64,000 nt of DNA from Argyresthia goedartella (taxonomy: Eukaryota > Arthropoda > Insecta > Lepidoptera > Argyresthiidae): contig OX463835.1 in the NCBI GenBank assembly GCA_949825045.1, forward strand, positions 24,755,201 to 24,819,200. The letters run 5' to 3'. Below the pieces are notes generated by a model, which made no database searches, was not told the origin of the DNA, and worked only from the letters and a program-made list of their open reading frames with translations. Numbering within the stretch: the stretch's first letter is position 1; the number at the start of each line of letters is the position of its first letter. Positions 31,733 through 43,179 of the stretch are shown here, piece by piece. The translations under genes were made by a program, and so were the position numbers.

Positions 31733-33728
31733 CGTCCGGGGAGGAATGTCACAACGTGCAGCAGCCGCGCGTTATTCTATTCCCAGAAGAACTTTAGTCA
31801 ATCATTTGAAAAGTGGCAAAGTCGAAAAACAAATTGGGCGTCGTACAATTTTAACAAAAGAGCAAGAGACTGATTTGGCCACGCGAATAAAAAGACTTGC
31901 TGCTGTAGGCTTACCGTTAACACCAAAATCAATTCGACACCAAGCTTACGTTTTTTGTGACGAAAATGACATTCCAAACTAATCGCTCCAAAAAACGAGC
32001 AGGAAAGGATTGGTTAAAATTGTATTTGAAGCGAAACTCCGATATATCAAAGCGAAAGGTACAGATCTTAAATCCAGGAAGGGCTCAGAAAGTTAATAAA
32101 CCAATCGTAAATCAGCACTTTAACGAATATAAAAAAATATACGAAGAAGTGATTAGAGAGAGCCCCGGACGTCTATATAATATGGATGAAAAAGGTTGTA
32201 GGTTAACCATACATAATCAACCAGTGGTCTTAGCAGAAAAAGGGCCTAAAAATGTGCCCTTGGTTGCACCAGAGCACGCAGAAAACGTAACTATTGCCAT
32301 GTGCGTAAATGCAGTAGGCACTGCTATCCCGCCGATGATACTGTTTAAGGGGAAGAGAATGAAGCCAGAATTCAATGATAATTTGCCATCTGGATCATTG
32401 GTACGAATGGCAAAAAAAGGGTCCATGACAACGTCTCTGTTCACAGAATTCATCCATCACTTGGCAAAGAACAAAACTCCCGGCAAGTGTTTTCTTGTTT
32501 TTGATGGCGCTTCTTGCCACTTACATTATAGTATTGTAGACGCAGCGGAGAAAGAAAATATAGTTTTATACTGTTTGCCATCCAACAAACCAGATTCAAT
32601 TCCATCTTAAGCAAAATATGGTCTAAATGTATGACCCATTCCAATATTGTCAACGGGTTTAAAGCTACCGGGCTTTATCCTTTTGACCCAAATGCCATTC
32701 CAGATGAAGCCTATCAACCGTCAATACCGACCAATCACCCGATGCAAGAAAACCAGGTCGGAGAACTAGACCAGTCACAAGTGTCTCCGACTCCTGGCCC
32801 TTCAGGCTTGAGAGCCCAGCGCGCAACACGGAGCCATAGCAGTGATTCGGACGAGACCATTTTTGATGGCTCGCCGTCTTTGATACAAAACTATAGCCTA
32901 CCTTCTCCTGTTAGCAGTGTTGGAGTAAAGAAACGTTTGGTTGACTACACCACAACAGATTCTGGCTCTGAAGAATCTGAATCAAATACGCCTAGCGCTG
33001 CAATCAGAAGACCGATTACTTACAGCTCCGATTCTTCCGTCAATATTACGTTTTCGCCTCATAAACGTCAGCCGCTATATAGCCAAATATATAGCTCTTC
33101 TGAAGATGACGATATCGTGGCTGCGGCGCGAAGAAAAGAACGTACTCCCATTAAACCTGTCGATGTATCTTCATTTGTAAACATCAACAAAAGAAGGCGG
33201 GAACATTCTTCTACAGAAGACGATTCAGAAGACGAGGTTCCATTAGTCAGGTTGAAGTCTCAGAAAAGCACTAAAACTGAATTCCGACAGCTAATACCGA
33301 CACCAAACTTAGGTATCGTGAAGAATACACCAAGGCGTAAAGCCATCAATTATAAAGCCCGGATAGTGACGAAAGATTTGTTTACAGAAAGAGAAAACAG
33401 AAAAGACATCCAGAAAAAGAAAGTAAAAGAAAACGAACAGAAACGTAAGGAAGTAAAAAGTAAGGACAAACCTAGCAAGAAGGCAAACTCAAAGAAAGAA
33501 TGCACAAATAAAAAAGGAAAGGCATGTCAAACGAAAAATAGTGGAGCTATTAAAGGTAAAAACAAAGGGAACCATGCAGATGATAAATGGTACTGCTATG
33601 CTTGTTTTACAGAAAATTTTGAAGACATGCGACAATGCCCAACATGCCAAAGATGGTACCACGAGGAATGTTTGGGCCTTACGAAAGATGACGTTGATTT
33701 TGATTGCTTATTCTGTAATTATAATTAG
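31733..33728 (+). pseudogene. Pogo-like transposase with PHD finger, main part, broken
   Basis: This resumes the helix-turn-helix (RAAARYSIPRRTLVNHLKSG), then a CENP-B-like second DNA-binding region (GKDWLKLYLKRNSD). The DDE core follows with first Asp YNMDEKGCRL (about 32180) and second Asp CFLVFDGASCHL (about 32500). A one-base frameshift near 31977 yields TAA at 31980-31982. Around 32590-32612 a deletion with frame change removes the third acidic residue region. The frame then continues (WSKCMTHSNIVNGFKATGLY) through a Ser/Lys-rich linker to a C-terminal PHD-type finger (CYAC, CPTC, WYHEEC, CLFC) and the stop at 33726-33728. Pogo/jerky-type transposases cut and paste DNA at TA sites. Confidence 0.8.
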
Positions 33729-33838
33729 ACATTTATGATCTGAATGACTGATCCGTTTATAGAGAATCATCCAAGGAAGGACAGACTGATCTCATTATTT
33801 TTTATGTGTGATCTCAAAATTACTTTCCATAAGTGTAA

Positions 33839-34336
33839 TAAGGGCCAGTATTATCTTTCCAATGTTTATTTTTATTGTTTTTGAAAAGGTTTAAAAAGAG
33901 TTGCCAATAGTATGTTAAAAATGTATATTCTTTGTTTAAAATATACATGTTTAAAGTGTTTTCGAAATAGTTTTGTTTCTGTGAGTTTAATAAGGTCCAT
34001 TATTTTGTTTTTCTGTTAATTAAACATTTAATTTATATATTTTTGATGCCAAAAGTTGATGTATGCTAGAAAAAAGTAATATTTTGTATTTTTTTTCTTG
34101 ATTTCATAACTTAAATTATAAGTTGGAAAGTGGCCCCTTTTAAAATACCGTGGTTTAATAAGGTCCACAATAAGCTTTTTTTAAAAGGACTAAATTAAAT
34201 TCACATCTCATATGTTTCACCAACATTTGTACTTTTTCTTTATCCCAATAAAGCAAATATTCTTCTAAAGACTTGTTTTTATTCATAATTTCATTAGTAA
34301 TATTAATACATTATTTTTTAATTAAGGTGGTCCTTA
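33839..34336. promoter_or_regulatory. Repeated TAAGGNCCAC motifs, right terminal region
   Basis: TAAGGGCCAG at 33839-33848, TAAGGTCCAT at 33991-34000, TAAGGTCCAC at 34159-34168 and GTGGTCCTTA at 34327-34336, which overlaps the right TIR. Together with the left-end copies this makes seven occurrences concentrated in the two terminal regions and absent from the coding part, as far as I can see. A polyadenylation signal AATAAA lies near 34248. Confidence 0.5.
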
Positions 34337-34354
34337 TTTACCGCACTTACCTTA

Positions 34355-35728
34355 CGAAAAGTCAACACGATAAAAAGGAAAATGGTTTTTGAGTGGCAAC
34401 TTAAACAGTCCTGCCGCAGGCCTGCTAATTATTGCTCATAGTACGAAAGAGCAAGAGAGTTAAGTTTAGGTCCTGTTATAAGCGTTGGTATTAGGCCTCA
34501 GAGGGTTAGCGGGGAGTTTCCTATGCGGTCTTGTGGCATTTTATCGTTTTTTTTTTTAAATAAAACTCTATTCTGCCATTTCTATACATATTTAAAAAGT
34601 GAACACTTTGAAAACCATGGGCTCAACACTACTCTATATCGTGTTTCCTAAGCTTTTTGAGCATGAATTTAGAGCTGACCACGACCTGTAGATGTCACTG
34701 TTTAAATATTTATTTCGTGAAATGTTATTACTTTTATTTTTTGTAATGAAAACACCACCACAAAACGTTCCGTTTTTTACCAAACTTTTTACCAATAGTT
34801 GTGTTCAAATTAATATTTACATGTAAACCTTATTACAGTATTTGTAATTCAAAACCAACAAAAATCTCCCGTTATTCCCCGGTATAAAAATTGTCTTTCC
34901 CAAAAATTTCCCCAAGCTTTTCGTTTCCCCAAAAGTCCCCAAAGCTATAAAAAATCCCCAAATTGCGAAAAAAATCCCCAAAAAATTGACAGAAAAAAAT
35001 GGCCTAAATTATTGAATGAAGAAACACTCATCAGATGCTGTAGGGCTTCGAGGCTTCCGTAAGTTTGAAGATGTGAAAAAAATATATAACGTTAAGCCAC
35101 CATAATCGATTATAGAAAGATGACACTATTATAACCCAACTTTTGTTAGTTATTGACGTTATTGTCATTTCGAGTCGTAGACAGTCGTAGTTGTTACATT
35201 AACTTTGTTTTGAGTGAATAAGTAAGGCAATATAAAAATAAGGAGCGTCAGGAGTAGCTGCTGGTTGCTGTTCTAAGTTTGATTGTCAACTGTCAGCGTG
35301 ACATCTGACACTTTTGATGGCTCGCTCACAGTCGGTGTGGTTTATGATGCGCTTACGAGCGCATCGTAAACCACACCGACTGTGATACGCAGTTGCGCAT
35401 TGATGCGAAATTTGTTGAAACTGTTGTGAAATTTTAATTGAATTAAGAATTATTTTTGGATTATCTATTGCTTTAATTAAATTTTAACGTAGTGCGAGAG
35501 GCGGTTAAGTACGTAAAGTAGAGGATAAATAATTTATATTGTTGGAGGGTGACATAATATGACTGTTGACAGATGGATGTCGTAACCGCGCTTTCGCCGG
35601 TTTATAATGAATGCGGGAGAATGCGGGCTATTTGCATGCTTACAATGTAAACTTACAAGGTAGTATACAACGATTGGAGTGTGCGCACCAAATGCGCAAC
35701 GAGTGGTGACGCTCAGAAGCATTTTCCA
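34355..35728. other. Non-coding region with dispersed repeat blocks
   Basis: 34637-34790 and 35190-35325 are the minus-strand counterparts of the two blocks at 8345-8655, in swapped order. The rest is AT-rich with an ATCCCCAAAA-type tract near 34900-34985 and no supported gene. A long palindrome at 35326-35385 directly abuts the second block. Confidence 0.5.
35326..35385. repeat. 28-bp-arm palindrome
   Basis: 35326-35353 (TCACAGTCGGTGTGGTTTAT...) and 35358-35385 are inverted copies with one mismatch around the 4-nt loop TACG. The DNA could extrude a strong hairpin. It may be a young fold-back insertion; its left arm overlaps the edge of the repeat block shared with 8.5 kb. Confidence 0.85.
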
Positions 35729-36975
35729 AATTCCAAATTCCAAATGTCTTTATTACTGTAGATATTTACATATACTTAGCAATCGTCATTTTTTGCCACT
35801 TCTCTACATTGGACCACTGTGGGAGAAGGGGGACGTAGAAACTCCCACAGATTGATTTTTAGATCTCTTTTTAAAAATTGCTTATGCTTAACTAATACAA
35901 AATATAATATTTAGTCATTATCATAATTAATAAGCAGGAATAAATAATTACAAAATTATTAACAGCAAGGTCTGTGTTGAGCCAGATTAACCCCATACAG
36001 ACCCATAATTTAAGTAATCTTGAACATTGTAATATCCCTTTTTCGACAAAGTCGCTTTAACATGGATTTTAAATTGCTCAAATGGCAATTTCAAGATCTC
36101 CAGAGGTATCTTGTTGTAGTAGAGAATGCATTGACCCTTGAAAGAATTGCTAACCTTCGCGAGTCTAAACCGGGGCGCAGGTAGTCTGTGATTATTTCTA
36201 AGGTTAACATTACAGCTATCGCCATGTTTGGGAAATTTTGTAAGTTTCTTGCGTACGTACATTATATTTTCGAAAATAAATTGACAAGCTACAGTTAGTA
36301 TGTCAATTTCTTTAAAAAGCTGTCTTAAGGAGTCTGTGCGTTTTAAATTATAAATTGCTCGAATAGCTCTTTTCTGTAAAATAAAATTAGTTTGAATATC
36401 CGCTGCTTTCCCCCACAACAAGATACCATAGGACATGACACTATGAAAGTAACTAAAATATACTAGCCTAGATGTAGCCACATCCGTGTTTTGTCTGATG
36501 TTCCTAACAGCGTAAGCCGCAGAACTTAATTTACCAGCCAATTTTTCTATGTGGGGTCCCCACTGCAATTTGTTATCAATGGTTATTCCAAGAAACTTCG
36601 TGTCATTTACTAATTCTAACGTATTGCTGTCCAACACTAAACTGGTCCCAACTTGCCTGACATTTGGAAGTGAGAATTTGATACATTTGGTTTTACCAGC
36701 ATTTAACAATAAATTGTTAACTGTGAACCAATTCAAGGTTAAAGATAATACTCTATTGACATCATCAAAATCTTCTTTTTGTCTTTCAATTTTGATAACC
36801 AGTAAAGTATTATCAGCAAACAACACTATGTTAGTCAATTTCTCCACCATAAAAGGCAGATCGTTAATATATACCAGGCATAAGAAAGGGCCTAATATGA
36901 AACCTTGTGGAACGCCAATTTTTACCCCCGATCCATCAGATTCAACGCCGTTGACTTCTGGCGATGATAGCACAA
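35729..36975 (-). pseudogene. LINE family A, copy 3 (reverse transcriptase, 5'-truncated)
   Basis: The minus-strand frame 36973-35987 (328 codons) covers the reverse transcriptase from just before motif B (GVPQGFILGPFLCLVYIND) to the C terminus. The catalytic motif reads FADN instead of FADD, so a catalytic Asp is lost. The 3' UTR has the family block at 35803-35850 and a (TCCAAAT)n tail at 35729-35750. Endonuclease and motif A are missing. An inactive 5'-truncated insertion. Confidence 0.85.
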
Positions 36976-37655
36976 CATGGCGTTAATGATGTCATTCATG
37001 ACGTCATATCAACAACCATTTTGATCTATCGTCGTTACGCTAGAACTCATTCGGAACGACCTCGTAGACGCTATGAACGATTATGGTGCGATTCGGAACG
37101 CACCGTGAGTTGACTGACTGACGTTTAGCTTGACGTGACTGGAAATAATCCGCGTTCGAATTTCAAAACTTGTCTGCTGGCGGAATCATATCTTATAATC
37201 TTATTATTATATGTCTGTGGGCGGAATCATCTCAATCAAATTATCAAACCGATGGAAGCCATCCTATAACAAATTTATTGCTTGCCTAAGTGGGTCGTGC
37301 TGGTAAATCTCAGATACAGGTAACTCGGAACAAGTACTTTCGTTTCGAGCAGTTTCGTTCGAGTCAAGCAAGACTTACCTACTCAACGCGACGCATCATC
37401 TACGGTTTTCTTTTCCGATAATTGCTTTTCTGTTCTGCATCCACTCGTAATAATACTCGTAATCATCTATGACCGTCGACTTGTCATATCTAACATTTGC
37501 TTTTGCCTCTGTTTAAATTATCGCCTGTGAATTATGCAAGTTATCCTTTGTTTGCAGCGTTCATTGAACCTAAAGTGATAATACATCGTGACAAGTTTGT
37601 TTACGGTCTCTCTGGGACTCACTACAAGTACTTATAATAACACGTGTATTGTGAG
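36976..37655. promoter_or_regulatory. Presumed upstream region of the ZAD gene
   Basis: 680 bp between the LINE-A copy and the ATG of the ZAD exon, with no open frame of note. It is less AT-rich than average and has TGACG words (37000-37010, 37120-37140). It should hold the promoter and leader of the gene at 37656, but no TATA box or initiator stands out. Confidence 0.35.
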
Positions 37656-38147
37656 ATGGAACATTGTCAGACAGCAGAAGATGTCAAAGAGGAATTTTTG
37701 GATAATGGATTTGTGGAAGTGGACTATCATGATTTGCATCAACTGTGCACGGCTTGTCTGTGTGCGACACGAACCATACACATGCTTGATGACGACACAC
37801 TGAAGCAGTACTATATGAACATCCTCATTGAGATGCAGGTCAGTACTACAAAAAAATTACATTAGTTTTCTTTGTAATTAACTGGTAATTGGTCGTCTAC
37901 TCTGCAATACATGTTATGTATGTGATTATGTAAATATTATTTAACTTAGATACAATTGTGTTAGTATGATGGCTAAATAAATATAAATGTGGCATTGTTA
38001 CAGCTAGAGGAAGGTATACCTGTGTTACAGTCTCCGAGACTCTGCTGGGAGTGTGTGGCTCACTTGAAGAGATCTCTGCGCTTCAAAAAGCAAGTGCAGG
38101 ACTCATACAGACTGCTGCAGCCGATGCTACTGATGTGCGAAAAAGAG
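37656..38147 (+). CDS. ZAD-domain protein, first two exons (partial gene)
   Basis: Exon 1 is 37656-37838 (MEHCQTAEDVKEEF..., 61 codons; donor CAG/GTCAGT). Exon 2 is 38004-38147 (48 codons; acceptor TTGTTACAG, donor GAG/GTATGT). Both are phase 0. Together they encode LCTACLCATRTIHML and, after the intron, LCWECVAHLKRSLRFKKQ: the paired CxxC...CxxC zinc centre and helices of a zinc-finger-associated domain, an insect N-terminal dimerisation module usually followed by C2H2 fingers in transcription factors. No C2H2 exons are found in the window. The downstream intron sequence meets a LINE-A copy at 38595. Probably a real host gene or its recent duplicate. Confidence 0.75.
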
Positions 38148-38594
38148 GTATGTGTTATCCCTGGACTTGTTTTAAAAGCTTACTCACTTCTCAGGCTCTA
38201 AAAGTTTGTCTTTATGTTGTGCATAGGCAACATAAAGTTGCTTTTTATTTCTATATTAGGTATATAAAACAGATGACAATCACTTAATATAGGTACACAA
38301 AGTAGGAAATTCAACTTTCAATACTAGACTGTCATCAAAACTGACTTGACTTAACACACTTGAGAACAATCACATAAACTAGATACATAGACTAAAAACT
38401 AAACACAATTTAAAAACACCTTGTTAACATATTTAACAAAATCAAAATTCTACTTTATGACATAAATTACTATTAACTTAGCTTAACAAGACTAGAGAAG
38501 AGATCAACACAACTGTAGTGCTTGAAATGGTTAGACTCCCTATCTTGAATGAAAGGAGAGTTTACACTATTTACAAAGATTTATTTAAGAGAAG
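38148..38594. other. Intron-like sequence after ZAD exon 2
   Basis: This follows a good donor (GAG/GTATGTGTT). AT-rich, no exon recognised. It ends at the (CAAAGT)n tail of LINE-A copy 4. Confidence 0.4.
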
Positions 38595-38851
38595 ACAAAG
38601 TCAAAGTCAAAGTCAAAGTACTTTATTACTGTAGATATTTACATATACTTAGCAAACGTCATTTTTTGCCTCTTCTCTACATTGGACCACTGTGGGAGAG
38701 AGGGGCGTAGAAACTCCCACGGATTGATTTTTAGATCTCTTTTAAAAATAGGTTGTGCTTAACTAATACAATTATGATTTTTTTTATTTAATAAGAAGGC
38801 AATAATAAATAATTAAAAATTTATTAACAGCGAGGTCTGTGTTGAACTAGA

Positions 38852-40140
38852 TTAACTCCATACAGTCCTGTCATTTAAGTAATCTCGAACATTGTAATAT
38901 CCCTTTTTCGACAAAGTCGCTTTAAATTGCTTTTTAAATTGCTCAAATGGCAATTTCAAAATCTCCAGAGGTATCTTATTATAGTAGAGAATGCACTGAC
39001 CCTTGAAAGAATTGCTAACCTTCGCGAGTCTAAATCGGGGGCGCACATAGTCTGTGATTATTTCTTAGATTAACATTGCAGCTATCGCTAAGTTTGGTAA
39101 ATGTTGTAAGGTTCTTGCGTACATACATAATATTTTCGAAAATAAATTGACTAGCTACAGTTAGTATGTCAATTTCTTTAAAAAGCTCTCTTAAGGAGTC
39201 TGTTCGTTTTAAATTATATATTGCTCGAATAGCTCTTTTCTGTAAAATAAAAATAGTTTGAATATCCGCCTCTTTCCCCCACAACAAGATACCATAGGAC
39301 ATGACACTATGAAAGTAACTAAAATATACTAGCCTGGATGTAGCCACATCCGTGCTTTGTCTGATGTTCCTAACAGCGTAAGGCGCAGAACTTAATTTAC
39401 CAGCTAATTTATCTATGTGGGGTCCCCACTGCAATTTGCTATCAATGGTTATTCCAAGAAACTTCGCATCATTTACCAATTCTAACATGCTGTTGTCTAA
39501 CACTAAACTGGTCTCAACTTGCCTGACATTTAGAAGTGAGAATTTGATACACTTGGTTTTACAAGCGTTTAACAATAAATTATTAATTGTGAACCAATTC
39601 AAGGTTAAAGACAATACACCATTAACATCATCAAAATCTCCTTTTTGTCTTTCAATTTTGAAGACCATCGAAGTATCATCAGCAAACAACACTATGTCAG
39701 TAAATTTCTCCACCATGAAAGGCAGATCGTTAATATATACCAGGAATAAGAAAGGGCCTAATATGGAACCTTTTGGAACGCCAATTTTTACACCCGATTC
39801 ATCAGATTTAACGCCGTTTACTTCTGCCTTTTGAATTCCATTGCTTAGGTATGATCTTAGTAGATCCAACGCTTTATTTCTAACTCCGTAATGATTTAAT
39901 TTAATTATAAGCGTATTATGATCAACACAATCAAACGCCTTCGACAGGTCGCAAAAAACTCCGATAGCATCCTGTGCGGCCTCCCATGCAGAATAAATAT
40001 GAGATGTAAGGGTAATACCTGCATCCGTTGTCGATTTACCCCTAGTGAAACCGTTTTGTTTGGCGTGGAGTTGTTTTGTACGGTTGAAGTGTGAGAGCAT
40101 TTGATTGAGTATAATCTTTTCATATATTTTACTTAGGGTT
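38852..40140 (-). pseudogene. LINE-A copy 4 reverse transcriptase
   Basis: Motif A FCDLSKAFDCVDH, GVPKGSILGPFLFLVYIND and catalytic LFADDTSMV are intact in the frame ending at 39030. A one-base shift in the G run near 39040 (CGGGGGCGC) moves the last 64 codons into another frame (38852-39046). Upstream an in-frame stop at about 40168 interrupts the N-terminal RT region (GDP*NFRPISVL). The catalytic core itself could have been active before these lesions. Confidence 0.85.
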
Positions 40141-40422
40141 GGAAGAACAGATATTGGTCTGAAATTTTAAGGATCACCCTTATCTCCCGACTTGAACAGA
40201 GGTTTACTGTGTTTCATGAGGTCTGGGAAAGCCCCATCGTCAACACATTTATTGAATATATAAGCTAAGTGTGGGGCTATAACTAGAATTACTGAACCAA
40301 TGACTTTGACAGATATTCCCCACAGGTCTTCCGTATTTTTTAAGTTAAGTAATTTAAACGTTTTGACAATGTCCTGGGGATATACATGATGAAATTTTAA
40401 ATATACATTACTGACGCTAGTG

Positions 40423-41730
40423 TTATTTTTTAATAGTATTTAAAGTCTCTGCTTCATATGGAGATGAATTTAGACGGTCTGTTGTGAGTAAGGGTACATT
40501 GGTGAAGGATGTTTCAAAAGCTCGAGCAACATCAGCGCTGGATTTAACAACATCATCACCTATCTTTAGGCAGAAATCATTGTCCCTTGGTATAACTTTG
40601 CCAGTTTCGCGGTTTATTATTTGCCAAACTGTTTTCATTCTATTATTTGAATTTTGAATTTTTCTATTAATGTGTAAAGTTTTTGCAGTTCTACAAACCA
40701 ACTTGAAAGTTTTGGAATATTTTTTAACATAGTCATGAAATTTTCGATCAAAGTTATAGGTTTTTTGTTCATAAAGGTCATATAAGATAACTCTACTTTT
40801 ACGAATTCCAAACGTTGCCCAGTCTTTAAATTTAGATTTACCGTTGTAGTCACTGACTTTCTTTAATTTAAAAACTTTATTGAATTTTGTCTGTATAATG
40901 TTGAAGAAGTCTGAGTAGATTTTGTTTGGGTTCTGTTCATCAAAATCCGGTACTGGCAAATTTATATCTAACTTTTTCATATACGTCTCTAGTCTATGGG
41001 ATGTAATAGGCCTATAAAATGATGGATCAGTCCTATTTTTACTGGCAATTGGGAATGAAACTGTTTGACCACTGTGATCGGAGGGTAGGCAGTTAATTAC
41101 ATTTTAACTTGTGAATGCACAGTCACAAAAAACGTTATCTAAGCAAGTTTGGCTGGTAAGTGTAATTCTAGTCGGCTCTAGAAATACATGACATAAATTA
41201 AATGATTTGAACAGAGTTATTAATCGTTGTTTCAATGTTGTATCTACCAGCAAATCTACATTAAAATCGCCACAAATAATTAACTTTTTTCTGCTATTAC
41301 GAAGTTTAATGAGGGCATCCTCCATAATTTTCTCGAACATTTCAAAATTGCCATGGCCGTTTTCATCTCTCGGAGGTCTGTAGACACAAACAATAATATG
41401 GCTATCCAACTTAACACAGGATACCTCTATTTGTCTTTCTACAGTAAGTGCAAGAATATCTTTCCGTTGTTTCACCTTAATATTATTTTTTACTAAGATT
41501 AAAGAACCACCTCTATCAGCAGTCTCTCTATTGTAACAACTGACAATTTTGTAATTATTTATGTTGAAAGACATCATATTTTCCTTTAACCAGTGTTCTG
41601 TAATACAAATAACATCGGTTTCTGAATGATTAAGAAATAATTCTAATTCAAGTTCTTTGCCAGGTAGCCCCTGTATGTTTTGATGGCAAATATTTAAGTG
41701 GGGCTTACCATTTGTCCTTGTATTTTTCAT
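40423..41730 (-). pseudogene. LINE-A copy 4 endonuclease and linker
   Basis: The frame 41730-41104 encodes an AP-type endonuclease: ICHQNIQGL, TEHWLKE, VCVYRPPRD, CGDFNVDLL and LDNVFCD. A TAA at 41104-41106 ends it before the last catalytic block (around PSDHSGQ), after which the same frame stays readable to 40423 as the endonuclease-RT linker. This enzyme would nick the target DNA. Broken by the stop and a frameshift near 40430. Confidence 0.8.
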
Positions 41731-41804
41731 TTGATTGCCAGAAAACTCCTGCTTATTATGTAAAATTTTCTTATGTTTTGAGGGGCCCTCTTTTGTCGAA
41801 CTAT

Positions 41805-42323
41805 CTAGTTTAAAACACTACTATTAGTACTAATACTAACTAAAACTGAAGGCGACTGCGTTATAGTATTTACAACTGTGTCGCATATATTATACGCTAA
41901 CAATGTAGCTGCTCGTTTTTTCGTTTTATGAGACAGGAACATAGTATCCTGAGTCAAAGTAAAGTTATGAATAAAATTATTCATGTCGAAATATAAAATA
42001 GCATCACTATGATGACACGTTATATTGTATAGATGCATGTTCATACTATATACACTTTTATTTTGTTTCCCCGATAAATTAGAACAATAAGGAATGTTAC
42101 ATAGAATAAACCTGCACTTCGTCTTATTGTATAAATTGAGCAGTACATCTATACCGGTATCTAATAAACTCCGACTAATGTGTGAGTGGTTTCCTACCAT
42201 AATAACAATGGTAGTATGTTCATCAAAATTTCCTACAGCTATCTTTTTTATAATATCCTCAAAGGAACTATTAGGACAACAATTATTTGTCACTTGTTGC
42301 TTAAGGCCATAATGCAAAAACAT
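41805..42323 (-). pseudogene. LINE-A ORF1 C-terminal, SGNH/esterase-like domain
   Basis: About 172 codons: TTIVIMVGNHSHISRSL followed by FILCNIPYCSNL and NMHLYNITCHHSDAILYFD. This alternating strand/helix pattern resembles the esterase-like domain found in ORF1 proteins of some CR1-group LINEs. The first part of ORF1 is missing. The match to a hydrolase fold is by pattern only; the catalytic Ser is not certain. Confidence 0.5.
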
Positions 42324-42336
42324 ACCAAAATCTGGT

Positions 42337-43159
42337 ACCAGAGCAAGGTCGTGGGCGTGAACTCGTTAGACGGACTTTGCGCGTTTAGGCTGCGACTCCC
42401 CTGGTGAGGTCCGGCAGCAGGAGCGGCAGCACACAACGGCCAATAGAGGGCCGCGAGGAGTCCGGTTCAACAGAGGGGTCTCAGGTCCAGTGATGTGAGC
42501 AGGAGGGTAGGTAGGCGGGGGCACAGGTGGAACCCTGCGGAGGACACAGCGTGAGGACCGTAAAAGAATCCAGGATCCAGGCTTGACTGCAATGCTCCGA
42601 TAGGTTCGCCGTGGTTGGAGAGCCGTATAGGAACCTAACTATCGGAGGCATTCCAGACGGAGTTGTAGCAATAGGGATAGAGATACACAAAACATTTACT
42701 AAATTATATACACAGAAAATAGAAAGGGCTACGAGCCATACAAATGTATACGTACCCAAGCGGGGGGTCAGCAATCATTACAGAACATCAAGTAAAGGCC
42801 TTCTATTTACAAAACACAAGTTATTTACAAAATTATGTCTATTAACAATTATGAGGGACTAGCCCATCGCTGCAACTATGGCATAATTGAGGCGGTAAAA
42901 ATAAACTGACGTAGAGGATACGTTTTAGCTATTCAGAGCTCAAAGAAAGAATGCGTCAAAAACAATCGAAGAGCTACCAGACGAAATTCCAGGTTTGAAT
43001 TCTGAACCTTTGCTTTTCAGAAGGCTAGTCAGCCAGTAAGCTTGTTAAATGAAATAAAAAGAAGTTTTACTACAATCTGTATGCTTAAATATGACTTAAT
43101 AATAAGTAGAACTCAATTTTAAGCAAACCATGTTACATTCTTTAAGAGATTTCCTTTTA
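42337..43159. other. Unassigned, GC-rich then AT-rich sequence
   Basis: 42340-42620 is strikingly GC-rich compared with its surroundings (GGTGAGGTCCGGCAGCAGGA). 42620-42860 includes GGAACCTAACTATCGGAGGC and is AT-rich. No frame shows a known motif. It could be the 5' UTR/ORF1 start of LINE-A copy 4, or an unrelated LTR fragment. Confidence 0.3.
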
Positions 43160-43179
43160 AAGGAATATAAATTATCATT

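Larger units (their letters stand above)
25850..34352 (+). mobile_element. Pogo-like DNA transposon with PHD-finger transposase, split by BEL-1
   Basis: Left end AGGTACCTGCGTGTAGTAAG (25850) and the complement of the right end AGGTAAGTGCGGTAAATAAG (ending 34352) form imperfect 26-bp inverted repeats, flanked by TA (25848-25849, 34353-34354). Both terminal regions repeat TAAGGNCCAC words. The interior encodes one plus-strand transposase gene with a probable 5' intron. Without the 5.1-kb BEL-1 insertion the element is about 3.4 kb. TA target, a psq-type helix-turn-helix and a DDE core place it near pogo/jerky-type elements. Multiple gene lesions make it inactive. Confidence 0.75.
38595..42336 (-). 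mobile_element. LINE family A, copy 4 (longest, jockey/CR1 group)
   Basis: Nearly full-length minus-strand element with (CAAAGT)n at its 3' end (38595-38620). It has the family 3' block at 38671-38720, the reverse transcriptase (40140-38852), linker and endonuclease (41730-40423), and an ORF1 piece (42323-41805). Frames are broken by stops and shifts. It defines the order and content of the family. The 5' edge near 42336 is where recognisable coding ends, so the true 5' end may be missing. Confidence 0.85.

Noticed and set aside
42481..42774. 97-codon minus-strand frame in a GC-rich patch
   Set aside because: No recognisable motif, overlapping frames on both strands, and no splice or start context; left as unassigned sequence.
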